NCBI RefSeq assembly: GCF_016638705.1
Contig: NZ_CP067341.1
Coordinates: forward strand, 1,925,501-1,989,500
Direction of reading: 5' to 3'
From: Lysinibacillus agricola
GTDB taxonomy: Bacteria; Bacillota; Bacilli; Bacillales_A; Planococcaceae
Length of the DNA: 64,000 nucleotides
Position 1 is the first letter of the stretch, and each line of letters opens with the position of its first letter. A program made the position numbers and the translations under genes. Shown here in pieces: positions 17,018 to 26,577 of the stretch. The notes under the pieces are model-generated. The model was not told the origin of the DNA, did not search any database, and worked only from the letters and a program-made list of their open reading frames with translations.

Positions 17018-18598
17018 ATGAAGAATTACAAATGGATAACGTTGCTACTTGTATGTATGATGCTCATATTATCAGCATGTAGTAGCGGAACATCAACAAA
17101 AGATGGTAATAAAAACAATGAAAAAGTGTCTGGAGAAAATCCAGCAAAAGGACGCGACAATGAATTAGTCGTACGTGTTGCAGGTGACCCACAAAACTGG
17201 GATCCAATCGATACATATTTGATTGCTTGGAGTACAGTTGGAACATCGGTATTTGAAGGTTTAACAAGTCGTTCGCTGGATTTAGAAATTCAACCAGGGT
17301 TAGCAGAGTCTTGGGAGTATGTAGATGATAAAACGATAGTATTTAAATTACGCCAAGGTGTTACTTTTCACGATGGAGAACCCTTTAATGCAGAAGCAGT
17401 TAAATTTACATTTGACCGTTTACTAGGTGAGGAGGGTCAAAAAGGGCCACAATATTCAAACTATACATCAATTGATCGCGTTGAAGTAACTGGTGAATAT
17501 GAAGTAACGATGCACCTTAATACAATAGATCCTGTACTATTAACAAAATTATCTGGCTATGGTGCAGTAATTGTTCCACCAAAGTACATTGCAGAGAATG
17601 GAGCAGAGCACTTTGACATGAACCCTGTCGGCACTGGCCCATTCAAAATGACAGAGTATCAACGTGATAAACAAGTAGTTATTGAGCGTTATGAGGATTA
17701 CTGGAATAAAGAAGCAATAAAATTAAATAAAGTAACATTTAAGGTCATTCCAGAAACAGCAACAGCGTTAGCAGAATTACAAACAGGGAATATAGATATT
17801 ATGACACGCTTAGAAGTTTCTCAAGCAGCGACAGCAAAAGGAACAGATTTCATCACTTTAATGGATGTATCAACCCCTACTGCATACTCTATTCGCTTTG
17901 ATACCGCAAAAGCACCTGTAGATGATGTTCGAGTACGTCAAGCTATTAACTATGCAATTGATAAAGAAACAATCGTGAAAGAAATTCTAGGCGGTTATGG
18001 TAACTTAATTAGCTCATTCCAAAGTGACCTTTCTTTTGGTTATAACAAAGATTTAAAACCATATCCGTATGATCCGGAAAAGGCAAAAAAATTGCTTGCT
18101 GAAGCAAATGTTGCTGAGGGAACAACATTGGATTTTTATATTCCAGGTACAGATGGAACATTTAAAGAGATTGCTCAAGCGGTAGCTTTCTATCTAGAAG
18201 AAGTTGGTTTAAAAGTATCCATTAATAGTGTAGAGAATACAACTTTCCAATCTGAATTAATACCAAAAGGTGAAGCTGGACACATGTATAAAAATGGTTG
18301 GGGTGGCTGGACTTTAGATTTCGATAATACAGCTTATTTAATGTATCACGAGGGAGAGTTCTGGAATCCATCCTATAAAAACGATAAAGTTGAGCAATTA
18401 TTGGCTAAGGAGCGTGCTACTAATGATAGTGCAGAACGTGAAAAAATCTTTAAAGAATTGACAGAAGTATTACATGAAGATGCAGCTGAAGTGAATTTAT
18501 ATTCTGACGTAGAACTATACGCAGTAAATAAGAGAGTGAAAAATTTCCAACCACCACATGACAGTCGTTTTAGATTTGAAGGCGTCACTGTGGAGTAA
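17018..18598 (+). CDS. Peptide-binding lipoprotein (SBP family 5)
   Basis: A 526-residue solute-binding protein. The signal peptide ends in the lipobox L-S-A-C with C21 lipidated, so it is tethered outside the membrane. The mature part has the family 5 landmarks LAESWEYVDDKTIVFKLR and VGTGPF. It captures peptides, perhaps those with an N-terminal pyroglutamate given the enzymes downstream. ATG 17018 is chosen because AAAGGGG sits 9 bp before it; ATG 17009 overlaps that site. Confidence 0.93.
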   Translation: MKNYKWITLLLVCMMLILSACSSGTSTKDGNKNNEKVSGENPAKGRDNELVVRVAGDPQNWDPIDTYLIAWSTVGTSVFEGLTSRSLDLEIQPGLAESWEYVDDKTIVFKLRQGVTFHDGEPFNAEAVKFTFDRLLGEEGQKGPQYSNYTSIDRVEVTGEYEVTMHLNTIDPVLLTKLSGYGAVIVPPKYIAENGAEHFDMNPVGTGPFKMTEYQRDKQVVIERYEDYWNKEAIKLNKVTFKVIPETATALAELQTGNIDIMTRLEVSQAATAKGTDFITLMDVSTPTAYSIRFDTAKAPVDDVRVRQAINYAIDKETIVKEILGGYGNLISSFQSDLSFGYNKDLKPYPYDPEKAKKLLAEANVAEGTTLDFYIPGTDGTFKEIAQAVAFYLEEVGLKVSINSVENTTFQSELIPKGEAGHMYKNGWGGWTLDFDNTAYLMYHEGEFWNPSYKNDKVEQLLAKERATNDSAEREKIFKELTEVLHEDAAEVNLYSDVELYAVNKRVKNFQPPHDSRFRFEGVTVE

Positions 18599-18668
18599 GT
18601 AGTAAACCACCGTGCTGCCTTAAAAGTAGATAAAGTATGTTCAAAGAAATGTTAATTTCTGATATAAA

Positions 18669-18792
18669 GGTAAAAATCCGCTAGACTCTATAGATTTCGA
18701 TTCATTAGAAACCATTTTGGGACAAGGAAGAGCAAAAGATTCGACAGGGATTGATAGCGATATTTCGTTTTGCGACGAAGCGGATTTTTACC
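18669..18792. repeat. 124-bp element bounded by perfect 14-bp inverted repeats
   Basis: GGTAAAAATCCGCT (18669-18682) and its exact complement (18779-18792) bound a stretch with no gene, in the 271-bp gap between the binding protein and first permease. It could fold as a long hairpin that lowers permease expression relative to the binding protein, or be a MITE. No clear target-site duplication was seen. Confidence 0.6.
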
Positions 18793-18869
18793 ATTTTTAA
18801 ATATGCTAGATTTCTTATGAAGTACCTTTTAGATAGCCCCTTTTCATTTCAAGTTAGGAGGATGGAATT

Positions 18870-19802
18870 ATGCTTTCCTATATATTGAAGCGTTTATCGC
18901 ATACAGTGTTGGTGATAATTGCTGTTTCATTAATAATATTTTTCTCTATTCGCTTAACAGGTGACCCCGTAAGTATTATGTTCGGTGCGGGGGAACCAAC
19001 ACAGCAAGCAATTGATGATCTATCAGCTAAATTAGGTTTAGATAAGCCTGTTTGGGAGCAATATTTCATATTTATGAAAGATTTATTAACGCTTGACTTT
19101 GGTACTTCTTATCGCTCTAATAGTCCAGTTCTAGAAATGCTATTGGATCGAGCATGGCCAACTATAGTACTGGCTTTAGGTGGCATGACTGTAGCATTGT
19201 TAATAGCTGTTCCTTTAGGAATTTTTTCTGCTGTATATAAAGGGAAACCGATAGATATTTTTGGTCGAATTTTCTCATTGCTAGGCATATCATTTCCAAA
19301 CTTCTGGTTAGCCTTTATGTTAATTTTAATTTTTGCGGTACAGCTAAAATGGCTACCTGTATCAGGATTTGACGGATTTAGTTCATTAATTTTACCATCG
19401 ATTGCATTAGGACTTATTTTATCAGGTATTCTAGTTCGATTGATTCGTACATCGATGCTTGAGGTTCTTAAAATGCAATATGTGACGACTGCAAGAGCGA
19501 AGGGAATTAGAGAATGGCTTGTAATCGTAAGACACGCTTTCCGAAATGCGTTATTACCTACGGTAACATTTGTTGGTCTTCAGTTTGGAGGGCTGTTAGG
19601 AGGTGCTGTTATTGTAGAGCAAGTATTTTCATGGCCAGGCATTGGTCGTTTGATTGTAGATTCCATTAATCAGCGCGATTATCCAGTGGTACAAGGGGGA
19701 GTAATACTTTTAGCTCTTATAATGATTATGGTCAATTTGATAGTTGATTTATGTTATTCATTGATTAACCCGAGAATTCGAATAGGGAGAGGTGATAATT
19801 AA
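18870..19802 (+). CDS. Peptide ABC transporter permease, OppB/DppB type
   Basis: A 310-residue protein with six membrane helices. The start MLSYILKRLSHTVLVI is typical of DppB, as is the EAA loop YVTTARAKGIREWLVIVRHA near residues 205-224. AGGAGG precedes the ATG. It forms the transmembrane channel with the next gene; TAATG makes their ends overlap by one base. It lies 271 bp after the binding-protein gene, across the inverted-repeat element. Confidence 0.94.
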   Translation: MLSYILKRLSHTVLVIIAVSLIIFFSIRLTGDPVSIMFGAGEPTQQAIDDLSAKLGLDKPVWEQYFIFMKDLLTLDFGTSYRSNSPVLEMLLDRAWPTIVLALGGMTVALLIAVPLGIFSAVYKGKPIDIFGRIFSLLGISFPNFWLAFMLILIFAVQLKWLPVSGFDGFSSLILPSIALGLILSGILVRLIRTSMLEVLKMQYVTTARAKGIREWLVIVRHAFRNALLPTVTFVGLQFGGLLGGAVIVEQVFSWPGIGRLIVDSINQRDYPVVQGGVILLALIMIMVNLIVDLCYSLINPRIRIGRGDN

Positions 19803-20698
19803 TGACACAAGCAATAGAGACAGTAACAATAAAAAAGACCAGTAAAATTTTAAGAGTTTTAAAGTTTATAAAGGACAATCCGACAGGAATAATAGGTTTG
19901 TTATTAGTTATAGCCTCTGTATCATGCGCCATTTTTGCACCATATATCGCCCCGTATGATCCAGGTGCTGCAAGTTTAGGGCATCGCTTAGATATGCCTA
20001 AGTGGTTAGATGATACAGGAAAATCTCAATATTTACTCGGGGGAGATCAAGTAGGTCGTGATTTGTTAAGTAGAATTATTTATGGTGCACGAGTGTCACT
20101 TTTAGTTGGTATTTGTGGGGTGGCCATTTCTTTAGCGCTAGGAACAGTTTTAGGAATTGTTTCAGGTTATTTTGGCAAATGGATAGACGATTTAATTATG
20201 CGAATAGCAGAAGTTCAATTAGGTCTACCTTTTATCTTATTAGCGATCATTATTATGAGTGTTTTTGGGACAGGATTAGAGAAAATTATTATTATTCTAG
20301 GGCTTACATACTGGGTTAACTTTGCGAGATTAATCCGTGGAGAAATTTTAGCTTTAAAAGAACAGGAATATATTCAAGCTGCGAAAGCTATAGGAGGAAC
20401 GCATTTTAAAATAATTCTTAAGCATATTCTTCCAAATGTTGCTTCCTCTATTTTAGTATTAGCAACAATGTGCATTGCAGAGTTTATCCTATTAGAGGCA
20501 TCTTTAACATTTTTAGGATTAGGGGTTGAACCTACTGTGCCTTCTTGGGGTGGGATGCTAGCAGATAGTCGAAATTATATGACATCTGCATGGTGGATTT
20601 CTGTATTCCCAGGTATTGCGATAATGTTAACTGTATTAGGCTTTAACTTATTAGGAGATTGGCTACGTGACCGCTTAGATCCCAATATGAAAGTTTAG
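19802..20698 (+). CDS. Peptide ABC transporter permease, OppC/DppC type
   Basis: A 298-residue permease with the DppC pattern: an N-terminal helix (about 30-50), the motif YLLGGDQVGRDLLSRIIYGA, and the EAA loop YIQAAKAIGGTHFKIILKHI. It is the second half of the import channel. Its stop is followed 8 bp later by the peptidase start, in the same operon. Confidence 0.94.
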   Translation: MTQAIETVTIKKTSKILRVLKFIKDNPTGIIGLLLVIASVSCAIFAPYIAPYDPGAASLGHRLDMPKWLDDTGKSQYLLGGDQVGRDLLSRIIYGARVSLLVGICGVAISLALGTVLGIVSGYFGKWIDDLIMRIAEVQLGLPFILLAIIIMSVFGTGLEKIIIILGLTYWVNFARLIRGEILALKEQEYIQAAKAIGGTHFKIILKHILPNVASSILVLATMCIAEFILLEASLTFLGLGVEPTVPSWGGMLADSRNYMTSAWWISVFPGIAIMLTVLGFNLLGDWLRDRLDPNMKV

Positions 20699-20706
20699 GT
20701 GAAAAT

Positions 20707-23529
20707 GTGAATACAAGTATTTATTCAAGTTTATTTAATATGAATCAACCGTTAAAAAAACCTTCATTATATATCGATTTACCTGCTCATCTTGCACCAT
20801 TAGGACTAATTGATTTTTGTGTGCGATTAGGCTTAGAATCCAATGAAATTGATTTTAATTTATTTCAACAAGCCAATCAAGACTTCTCTATGGAATTTTT
20901 TCAACACCACACCACATATGTAACAAAAAAGGAATCCACTTTTATTGTCTATTATGAAACAGAGGAATCATTATCGACTTTGTTAAGTACTTTAGCTTGT
21001 GAAGGTATTTCCGATACAAGTGAAACAAAATCATTTATCTATTATGAGAGTTTAAGTCATCTTTGGACAGCGTATGGTACAGGTGAAAAGGATGAAGCCA
21101 ATCCCTTACAACATTTAAGTGTACAAATTAAATTACAGCAAGAAATTAAGACACATGCCATTTTAAAAGAAATTTGCTGTCTTGGGTTCCGTTTAGGATT
21201 ATATTCTACTTCGGTTGCATTACCTGTTGTTACTCAGGAAGAACGTCATTTGTCCATCGTCATCAAGCAAGGGATAGAAAATGCGATGGAGCTAGTTGCT
21301 CAAAATACCATTCAAATTATAGGAACGAAAGAATGTCTACCAGCTGTTCTTCATTCGATTGCAAAAGAAAAACACGTTTCTGAAGGTGGTTTACTTGGTA
21401 TTTGGGAGCTTAACGAAAAACAAGTCAATGAAGCACAACTCTTATATGAAGAGGAATGGCAAGACCAATCAGAAGCTTCGTATATTTTAAATGCATTACA
21501 AGATGAAACACAATCAATGGTAGATGCTGAAATCTATTTAACCGCATCAAAGGAAAATCGAGATCGATATCGTTTAGATTTGTTTGGAAAATTTTCAAAT
21601 TTAAAGTCAATTAAAGTACGCTCTGCATTTAAAACAGGATTATACTGGATATTAGAAGAAGTTCTCGTCTCTGTTCAAAGACCATTTACACAGGTGAGAA
21701 TTGTCTGTAAGGATGGGAGCAAGAAAAATGGTTTAGAGCAACGAAATCGTTGGATTATGGAGCTGTATCCGATTGATGAATTAATCGAGATACATTACGG
21801 GGTACCGAAAGAAAATGTAATATTTGAACTATCATGTACGCAGCAGTATGTTTATAGTGTTTATGTAGATGACCTATTAGTAGCTGTGCTAAATCCTCTA
21901 ATTAGTGAATTAGATTATGTGGATGGCATTAAAAAAACGTATCCAACTACAGCGGGCTACCGATTATTTAAAGATGAGGATATTATTCAAGAAAAAGCTG
22001 TGTTGTCTGATCGGGAACGTTTTTATAAATATTATATCGATGACTGCTTACCACATATGGTGGAGAGATTACCAATTGATAAAAGTAATGTTAGTCAAGG
22101 ACAATTATTTCCGTTGTTTGACAGAATTGAAATTGACTTTACTTCTTCTGGAATTGAAGAAGAGCTATCCATTAAACAAGAGGCAAACTCATCATTCGAG
22201 GCATTGTATGAAGATTTATATTTTAATACACTAGACTACTTTTATACGTTAGGTAACCAAATAGCCAATCGACCATATAAGGCACCAGGGGGAATTATTC
22301 CATTTATCCATATGCAAGAAAATATATATGAACCTATCCATAGCTTTGTGCGGATTTATCAATGGAATGAAGAGGGATATCAAGTCTATACAACTAAGAG
22401 AATTGTATTTGATGAAAACGGTCAATTTGCTAATGCTGAAATGCATATGGGGCATAAGCGTAAAGTAGTTACAGTGAATCAGCAACTAAAATACAAAATT
22501 AAGAACGTCTATCAGTTATCAAGCAGGTACAATAATTTTCCTGAAGTTAAGATAAATTATGCGGATTTATCATACAAAGGGAATTTAATTCCGTTTTTTG
22601 AAGTGACAGAACCTATTACTGGTGAATATTTTTCAGGGCTAAAGAAATCCAATGAAAAGCATACAATTATCATTGAAGCGGGACATCATCCAAATGAAGT
22701 ATCAAGTACCCCTGCTATATTAGAGCTTATGGAGGATATTATTCGTCAGCAACCAGAGGTGCTAAAGAAAATCAATATAATCGTGATACCCCTTGCGAAC
22801 CCTGATGGCTATGAGATAATGAAAAAATTGACACAAGAGCATCCAAAATGGAAACATCATGCTGCGAGATACAATGCGGTAGGATTAGAATTTGCACATG
22901 TGAAATTCCAAAAAAGTGTATTCGGTGAGGCTAATGTTTTACCGATAGTCTTAAAAAAATGGGCGTCAGATATTGTGATTGACGATCACGGAATTCCTGC
23001 ACGTGAATGGGTTCAACCGTTTGCAGGATATGCTTGCCCACCGATTTTCCCTGTCTCCTATACACTACCAAGCGCTAAGATATATGGAATTGGTCGTTAC
23101 GCAGATAGTGACACAAAGGAGATTCAGGCTAAAAATTTAGAGCATGTAGCAGAAAAAGTAAATATTATTTTTGAAGGCACAACCTTCGCACAGGAAAATG
23201 CCTATTGGCGCGCTCGTTATTATAAATACGGTACAAAGTGGGAACCGCAAAAATATCCAATTGAAGAAATGGATAATATTAATTTTTACCGTGAAATGGA
23301 AGTGACACCAACATACTCATCTGTTAGTATCTTGCGTTACCCTAAATGGGTGGCACTAGATATAATTTCAGAAGTTGCAGATGAAATTGTGTATGATGAA
23401 GAATTAAATTCATGTATTCAGGCTCATAAGCTTTTCAATCAAGCTATTATTCAAATGGCAGTATCTGCACCAGTAATTAAAAATAATAAAAATGGATGGG
23501 CAATCAAGCAACGTCCTATAGAAATTTAG
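20707..23529 (+). CDS. Large M14-like zinc metallopeptidase
   Basis: A 940-residue protein starting at GTG 20707 after AGGTGA. The last third carries an M14 carboxypeptidase-type zinc site: H-x-x-E near residue 660 (AGHHPNEVSS), NPDGYE near 700 and a third histidine near 760 (DDHGIP). The first 600 residues are of no recognised family and may shape substrate choice. No signal peptide is seen, so it should act on imported peptides in the cytoplasm. Position between transporter and pyroglutamyl peptidase suggests it trims pyroglutamyl or related peptides. The length is unusual for M14. Confidence 0.75.
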   Translation: MNTSIYSSLFNMNQPLKKPSLYIDLPAHLAPLGLIDFCVRLGLESNEIDFNLFQQANQDFSMEFFQHHTTYVTKKESTFIVYYETEESLSTLLSTLACEGISDTSETKSFIYYESLSHLWTAYGTGEKDEANPLQHLSVQIKLQQEIKTHAILKEICCLGFRLGLYSTSVALPVVTQEERHLSIVIKQGIENAMELVAQNTIQIIGTKECLPAVLHSIAKEKHVSEGGLLGIWELNEKQVNEAQLLYEEEWQDQSEASYILNALQDETQSMVDAEIYLTASKENRDRYRLDLFGKFSNLKSIKVRSAFKTGLYWILEEVLVSVQRPFTQVRIVCKDGSKKNGLEQRNRWIMELYPIDELIEIHYGVPKENVIFELSCTQQYVYSVYVDDLLVAVLNPLISELDYVDGIKKTYPTTAGYRLFKDEDIIQEKAVLSDRERFYKYYIDDCLPHMVERLPIDKSNVSQGQLFPLFDRIEIDFTSSGIEEELSIKQEANSSFEALYEDLYFNTLDYFYTLGNQIANRPYKAPGGIIPFIHMQENIYEPIHSFVRIYQWNEEGYQVYTTKRIVFDENGQFANAEMHMGHKRKVVTVNQQLKYKIKNVYQLSSRYNNFPEVKINYADLSYKGNLIPFFEVTEPITGEYFSGLKKSNEKHTIIIEAGHHPNEVSSTPAILELMEDIIRQQPEVLKKINIIVIPLANPDGYEIMKKLTQEHPKWKHHAARYNAVGLEFAHVKFQKSVFGEANVLPIVLKKWASDIVIDDHGIPAREWVQPFAGYACPPIFPVSYTLPSAKIYGIGRYADSDTKEIQAKNLEHVAEKVNIIFEGTTFAQENAYWRARYYKYGTKWEPQKYPIEEMDNINFYREMEVTPTYSSVSILRYPKWVALDIISEVADEIVYDEELNSCIQAHKLFNQAIIQMAVSAPVIKNNKNGWAIKQRPIEI

Positions 23530-23540
23530 GTGAAGAAAGC

Positions 23541-24155
23541 ATGACAAAAATATTGTTAACAGGGTTTGTACCATTTCTTGAGTATAAAATGAATCCAACA
23601 ATGCAAATTGTAGAAAATTTAAATGGAGAAAAGATGGATGGCTATGAAATTGTAGGACGCATTTTGTCTGTAGATTTTCAGCAATCTGCTCTGCAGCTGA
23701 AACAATATATTGCTGAGATAAAGCCACAAATCATTATTTCATTAGGATTAGCTGGAGGGCGTTTTAAAATAACGCCAGAGCGAATTGCGATTAATATTAA
23801 AGATGGTGAAGAGGATAATAATGGTTATACACCAGTAGATGAGAGCATTTATAATAATGGTGCAGATGCATATATAACGAATTTACCTATCCGAAATATG
23901 GTCAATCGATTATGCAAAGAAGGATATCCAGCGGAAATTTCAAATACGGCGGGTACCTATTTATGCAACAATATTATGTATGAAGGGCTAGTTTATGCAA
24001 AGCAACATGAAGGGGTCCGTGCTGGATTTATTCATATTCCTGCGTCATTTGATTTGGCGATTCAGCATGGAAAAATACCGGGATGGAATATCCAAGACTT
24101 AATAACTTCTATAAGGCTCTGTATCGAGGAGACCCTTCGTGCAACAAATGATTGA
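23541..24155 (+). CDS. pcp: Pyroglutamyl-peptidase I
   Basis: A 204-residue cysteine peptidase (C15) that removes N-terminal pyroglutamate from peptides. The catalytic triad is visible as E80 in TPERIAINIKD, C142 in NTAGTYLCN and H165 in GFIHIPA. The full length matches the family. ATG 23541 follows AGGTGAAGAAAGC; longer in-frame starts overlap the peptidase gene. Free pyroglutamate would feed directly into PxpABC encoded next. Its stop region overlaps the pxpB start by 17 bp. Confidence 0.96.
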   Translation: MTKILLTGFVPFLEYKMNPTMQIVENLNGEKMDGYEIVGRILSVDFQQSALQLKQYIAEIKPQIIISLGLAGGRFKITPERIAINIKDGEEDNNGYTPVDESIYNNGADAYITNLPIRNMVNRLCKEGYPAEISNTAGTYLCNNIMYEGLVYAKQHEGVRAGFIHIPASFDLAIQHGKIPGWNIQDLITSIRLCIEETLRATND

Positions 24156-24834
24156 TTTTCCTACTACGATGTGGATTAGTCAACACACAATTCGTTTTGC
24201 ATTTCATGAGGAAATATCTCAAGAAAATTTTCTGGTAGTACAAAAATTCAATCGTTTTCTGAAAAAAATGCTACAACAAAACCTTGTTGAAAGTGTTGCA
24301 AGCTATCATACAGTTACAGCTTATATTAAACAAAAAATCGATTTAGATTTTTTACAAGAACATTGGCTTTGGATGCAAGTTTCACCAACAGTTGACGATG
24401 TAACAAATCGACAGTTACAAATTCCAGTTTGCTATGATGAGGAATTTGCCTTAGATATGTATCGTGTGATGGATTATACGGGTTTATCGTATGAGGAAAT
24501 TAAAAAAATACATATGTCAAAGCTTTATAGTGTATATCTAATTGGATTTTTACCTGGATTTCCTTATTTGGGGGAATTAGATAGAGAATTGTTTGTACCA
24601 CGATTAAAAAAGCCCCGAAATTCTGTATTTGCAAGTTCTGTTGGTATAGGTGGTATACAGACGGGGATTTATCCACTAGATTCACCGGGTGGATGGAATA
24701 TCATTGGTAAGACTCCGCTAAATTTATTTGATGTGCATCGGGAAGATACTTTTATTTTTTCTCTTGGAGATCAAGTACAATTTTATGAAATAACAAAACA
24801 GGAGTTTATTGAAATAAAAAGTAAAGGAGTGTAG
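24139..24834 (+). CDS. pxpB: 5-oxoprolinase subunit PxpB (KipI family)
   Basis: A 231-residue protein of the KipI/allophanate-hydrolase-subunit-1 family, with the conserved GFLPGFPYLGEL and LDSPGGWNIIGKTPL blocks. GTG 24139 is chosen because GAGGA lies 7 bp upstream. With PxpC and PxpA it forms the ATP-dependent 5-oxoprolinase that opens pyroglutamate to glutamate. In B. subtilis the homologue KipI also inhibits the sporulation kinase KinA; whether that holds here is unknown. Confidence 0.94.
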   Translation: MQQMIDFPTTMWISQHTIRFAFHEEISQENFLVVQKFNRFLKKMLQQNLVESVASYHTVTAYIKQKIDLDFLQEHWLWMQVSPTVDDVTNRQLQIPVCYDEEFALDMYRVMDYTGLSYEEIKKIHMSKLYSVYLIGFLPGFPYLGELDRELFVPRLKKPRNSVFASSVGIGGIQTGIYPLDSPGGWNIIGKTPLNLFDVHREDTFIFSLGDQVQFYEITKQEFIEIKSKGV

Positions 24835-24837
24835 CAA

Positions 24838-25701
24838 TTGAAGCCACTTCTTATGATAAAAAAGAAAGGTGTATATGGGAGCTTGCAAGACCAAGGGAGA
24901 TACGGCTATCGGGCGTATGGTATTCCTCTATCTGGACCTATGGATAAAGTGTCATTTCAAGCAGCGCAATATATATTAAGTAACGACAAAAACCAAACTT
25001 CATTTGAAATATTTGTTGGTGGCTTTGAATTTGAAGCTTTAAATGAAGGTACTTATGTATTGACTGGAGCAAAATGTAAATGTTTGTTAAATGATGTTCC
25101 GGTAGAAATGTGGAAGACTTTCCATTTAGCAAAGGGAGATATCTTGTCTATAAAAAGTGTAAGTCTCGGCTCTATTGTTTATCTTACGCCTAAAGGAGGA
25201 TTTCAAATAGAGCCAATACTTGGAAGCGGCTCGTACTTTCCACTTGGAAATCTAGGTGACGCAATAAATGAAGGTAGCGTTATATTCGGACAGAAGTCAA
25301 AAACGTTAAGATTTACAAGAGGACTTTATGCACCTTTTCGTCCAACATTTAAAACTTCTATTACAGTAAGAATTTTTAAAGGCCCACATTTTGATTTATT
25401 TACGGATGAGAGCCAGCATCAATTTTTAAACATTCCATTTCAATTTTCAGGTGGAAATCGTATGGGCTATTATTTAAAAGGTGCTGCGCTACAGCTAAAA
25501 GAATCAAAAGATATTCTTTCAGAAGCGACACAGTTTGGGACAATTCAAGTGCCTCAAAGTGGTGAACCTATCGTATTAATGGCAGATGCTCAAACGGTTG
25601 GGGGTTATCCTATAATTGCAACAATACATGAAGATGATTTACATAAAGTCGCTCAAATGCGCATGTTTAACACAATCAACTTTGTACTAATGGAGGAATA
25701 G
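24838..25701 (+). CDS. pxpC: 5-oxoprolinase subunit PxpC (KipA family)
   Basis: A 287-residue protein of the biotin-dependent-carboxyltransferase-like KipA family, marked by YGIPLSGPMDKVSFQAAQ near residues 29-46 and by FSGGNRMGYYLKG. It starts at TTG 24838 with AAAGGAG 8 bp before. It is the second subunit of ATP-dependent 5-oxoprolinase and lies 3 bp after pxpB and 2 bp before pxpA, so the three are co-translated. Confidence 0.94.
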   Translation: MKPLLMIKKKGVYGSLQDQGRYGYRAYGIPLSGPMDKVSFQAAQYILSNDKNQTSFEIFVGGFEFEALNEGTYVLTGAKCKCLLNDVPVEMWKTFHLAKGDILSIKSVSLGSIVYLTPKGGFQIEPILGSGSYFPLGNLGDAINEGSVIFGQKSKTLRFTRGLYAPFRPTFKTSITVRIFKGPHFDLFTDESQHQFLNIPFQFSGGNRMGYYLKGAALQLKESKDILSEATQFGTIQVPQSGEPIVLMADAQTVGGYPIIATIHEDDLHKVAQMRMFNTINFVLMEE

Positions 25702-25703
25702 GT

Positions 25704-26441
25704 ATGCCAATGGATATTAATTGTGATATGGGTGAAAGCAATAATGCTCTTATCAGGGGCAATGTTGAAGAGGTTTTAAACTATGTGACGTCCATTAATA
25801 TTGCATGTGGCTATCATGCAGGTAATCATACGATAATGCGTCAGACTGTACGAAATGCCATTCGAAAAAATGTCCTTATTGGAGCACACCCAGGATACCC
25901 TGATCGCGATGGTTTTGGCCGTCGTAATATGGATTTTAGTGCAGAGGAAATATACGATATGATTGTCTATCAGGTAGGGGCATTGCAAGCATTTGTATCA
26001 GTAGAGAATGAAACACTTCATCATGTAAAGCCACACGGAGCCCTCTATAATCAAAGTGCTAATGATCAAGAGATGGCGACAGCTATTGTCAATGCAATAT
26101 ATGATTTAAATCCAGCGTATATTTTATATTGTTTGGCTGGGAGTAAAATGGCTAAAATTGCGAAAGAAAAAGGCTTACAAGTTTATGAAGAAGTTTTTTC
26201 TGATCGGAATTACAATGATGATGGTACTTTAGTAAGTAGACTACAATCAAATGCATTGATTCAAACAGAGGAAGAAATGCTTGTACATGTCAAAAGTATT
26301 TTAACATCGAATGAAGTGGTGTCAGTACAGCAAAAGAAAATTAAAATTTCCGCGCAAACATTATGTATACACGGAGACGGTCCGCATGCACTGGATTATG
26401 CAAAAAAAATTTATGAGCTTAAATGTCAAATGGATAATTAA
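25704..26441 (+). CDS. pxpA: 5-oxoprolinase subunit PxpA (LamB/YcsF family)
   Basis: A 245-residue LamB/YcsF protein with the family start DINCDMGESN, then NIACGYHAGNH, IGAHPGYPDRDGFGRR and HVKPHGALYN. These histidines and aspartates form the active centre that receives phosphorylated oxoproline. It completes the route pyroglutamyl peptide to pyroglutamate to glutamate. It is the last gene of the operon, followed by a terminator. Confidence 0.96.
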   Translation: MPMDINCDMGESNNALIRGNVEEVLNYVTSINIACGYHAGNHTIMRQTVRNAIRKNVLIGAHPGYPDRDGFGRRNMDFSAEEIYDMIVYQVGALQAFVSVENETLHHVKPHGALYNQSANDQEMATAIVNAIYDLNPAYILYCLAGSKMAKIAKEKGLQVYEEVFSDRNYNDDGTLVSRLQSNALIQTEEEMLVHVKSILTSNEVVSVQQKKIKISAQTLCIHGDGPHALDYAKKIYELKCQMDN

Positions 26442-26444
26442 AAC

Positions 26445-26485
26445 AATGGATGCCCTAAAATATTTTAAGGCATCCATTATTTTAA
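26445..26485 (+). terminator. Terminator of the peptide-utilisation operon
   Basis: A 10-bp perfect stem (26445-26454 with 26469-26478), extended by a near-palindromic CTAAAATATTTTAA loop, followed by ATTTTAATT. It lies 3 bp after pxpA. Confidence 0.85.
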
Positions 26486-26577
26486 TTATATGAAGTTTAT
26501 TCTTTTATAGATGGAACATATTATTGGATAGATTCGTACAACAACATATATTTCTCTATCCGATTTACTCAGAATAA

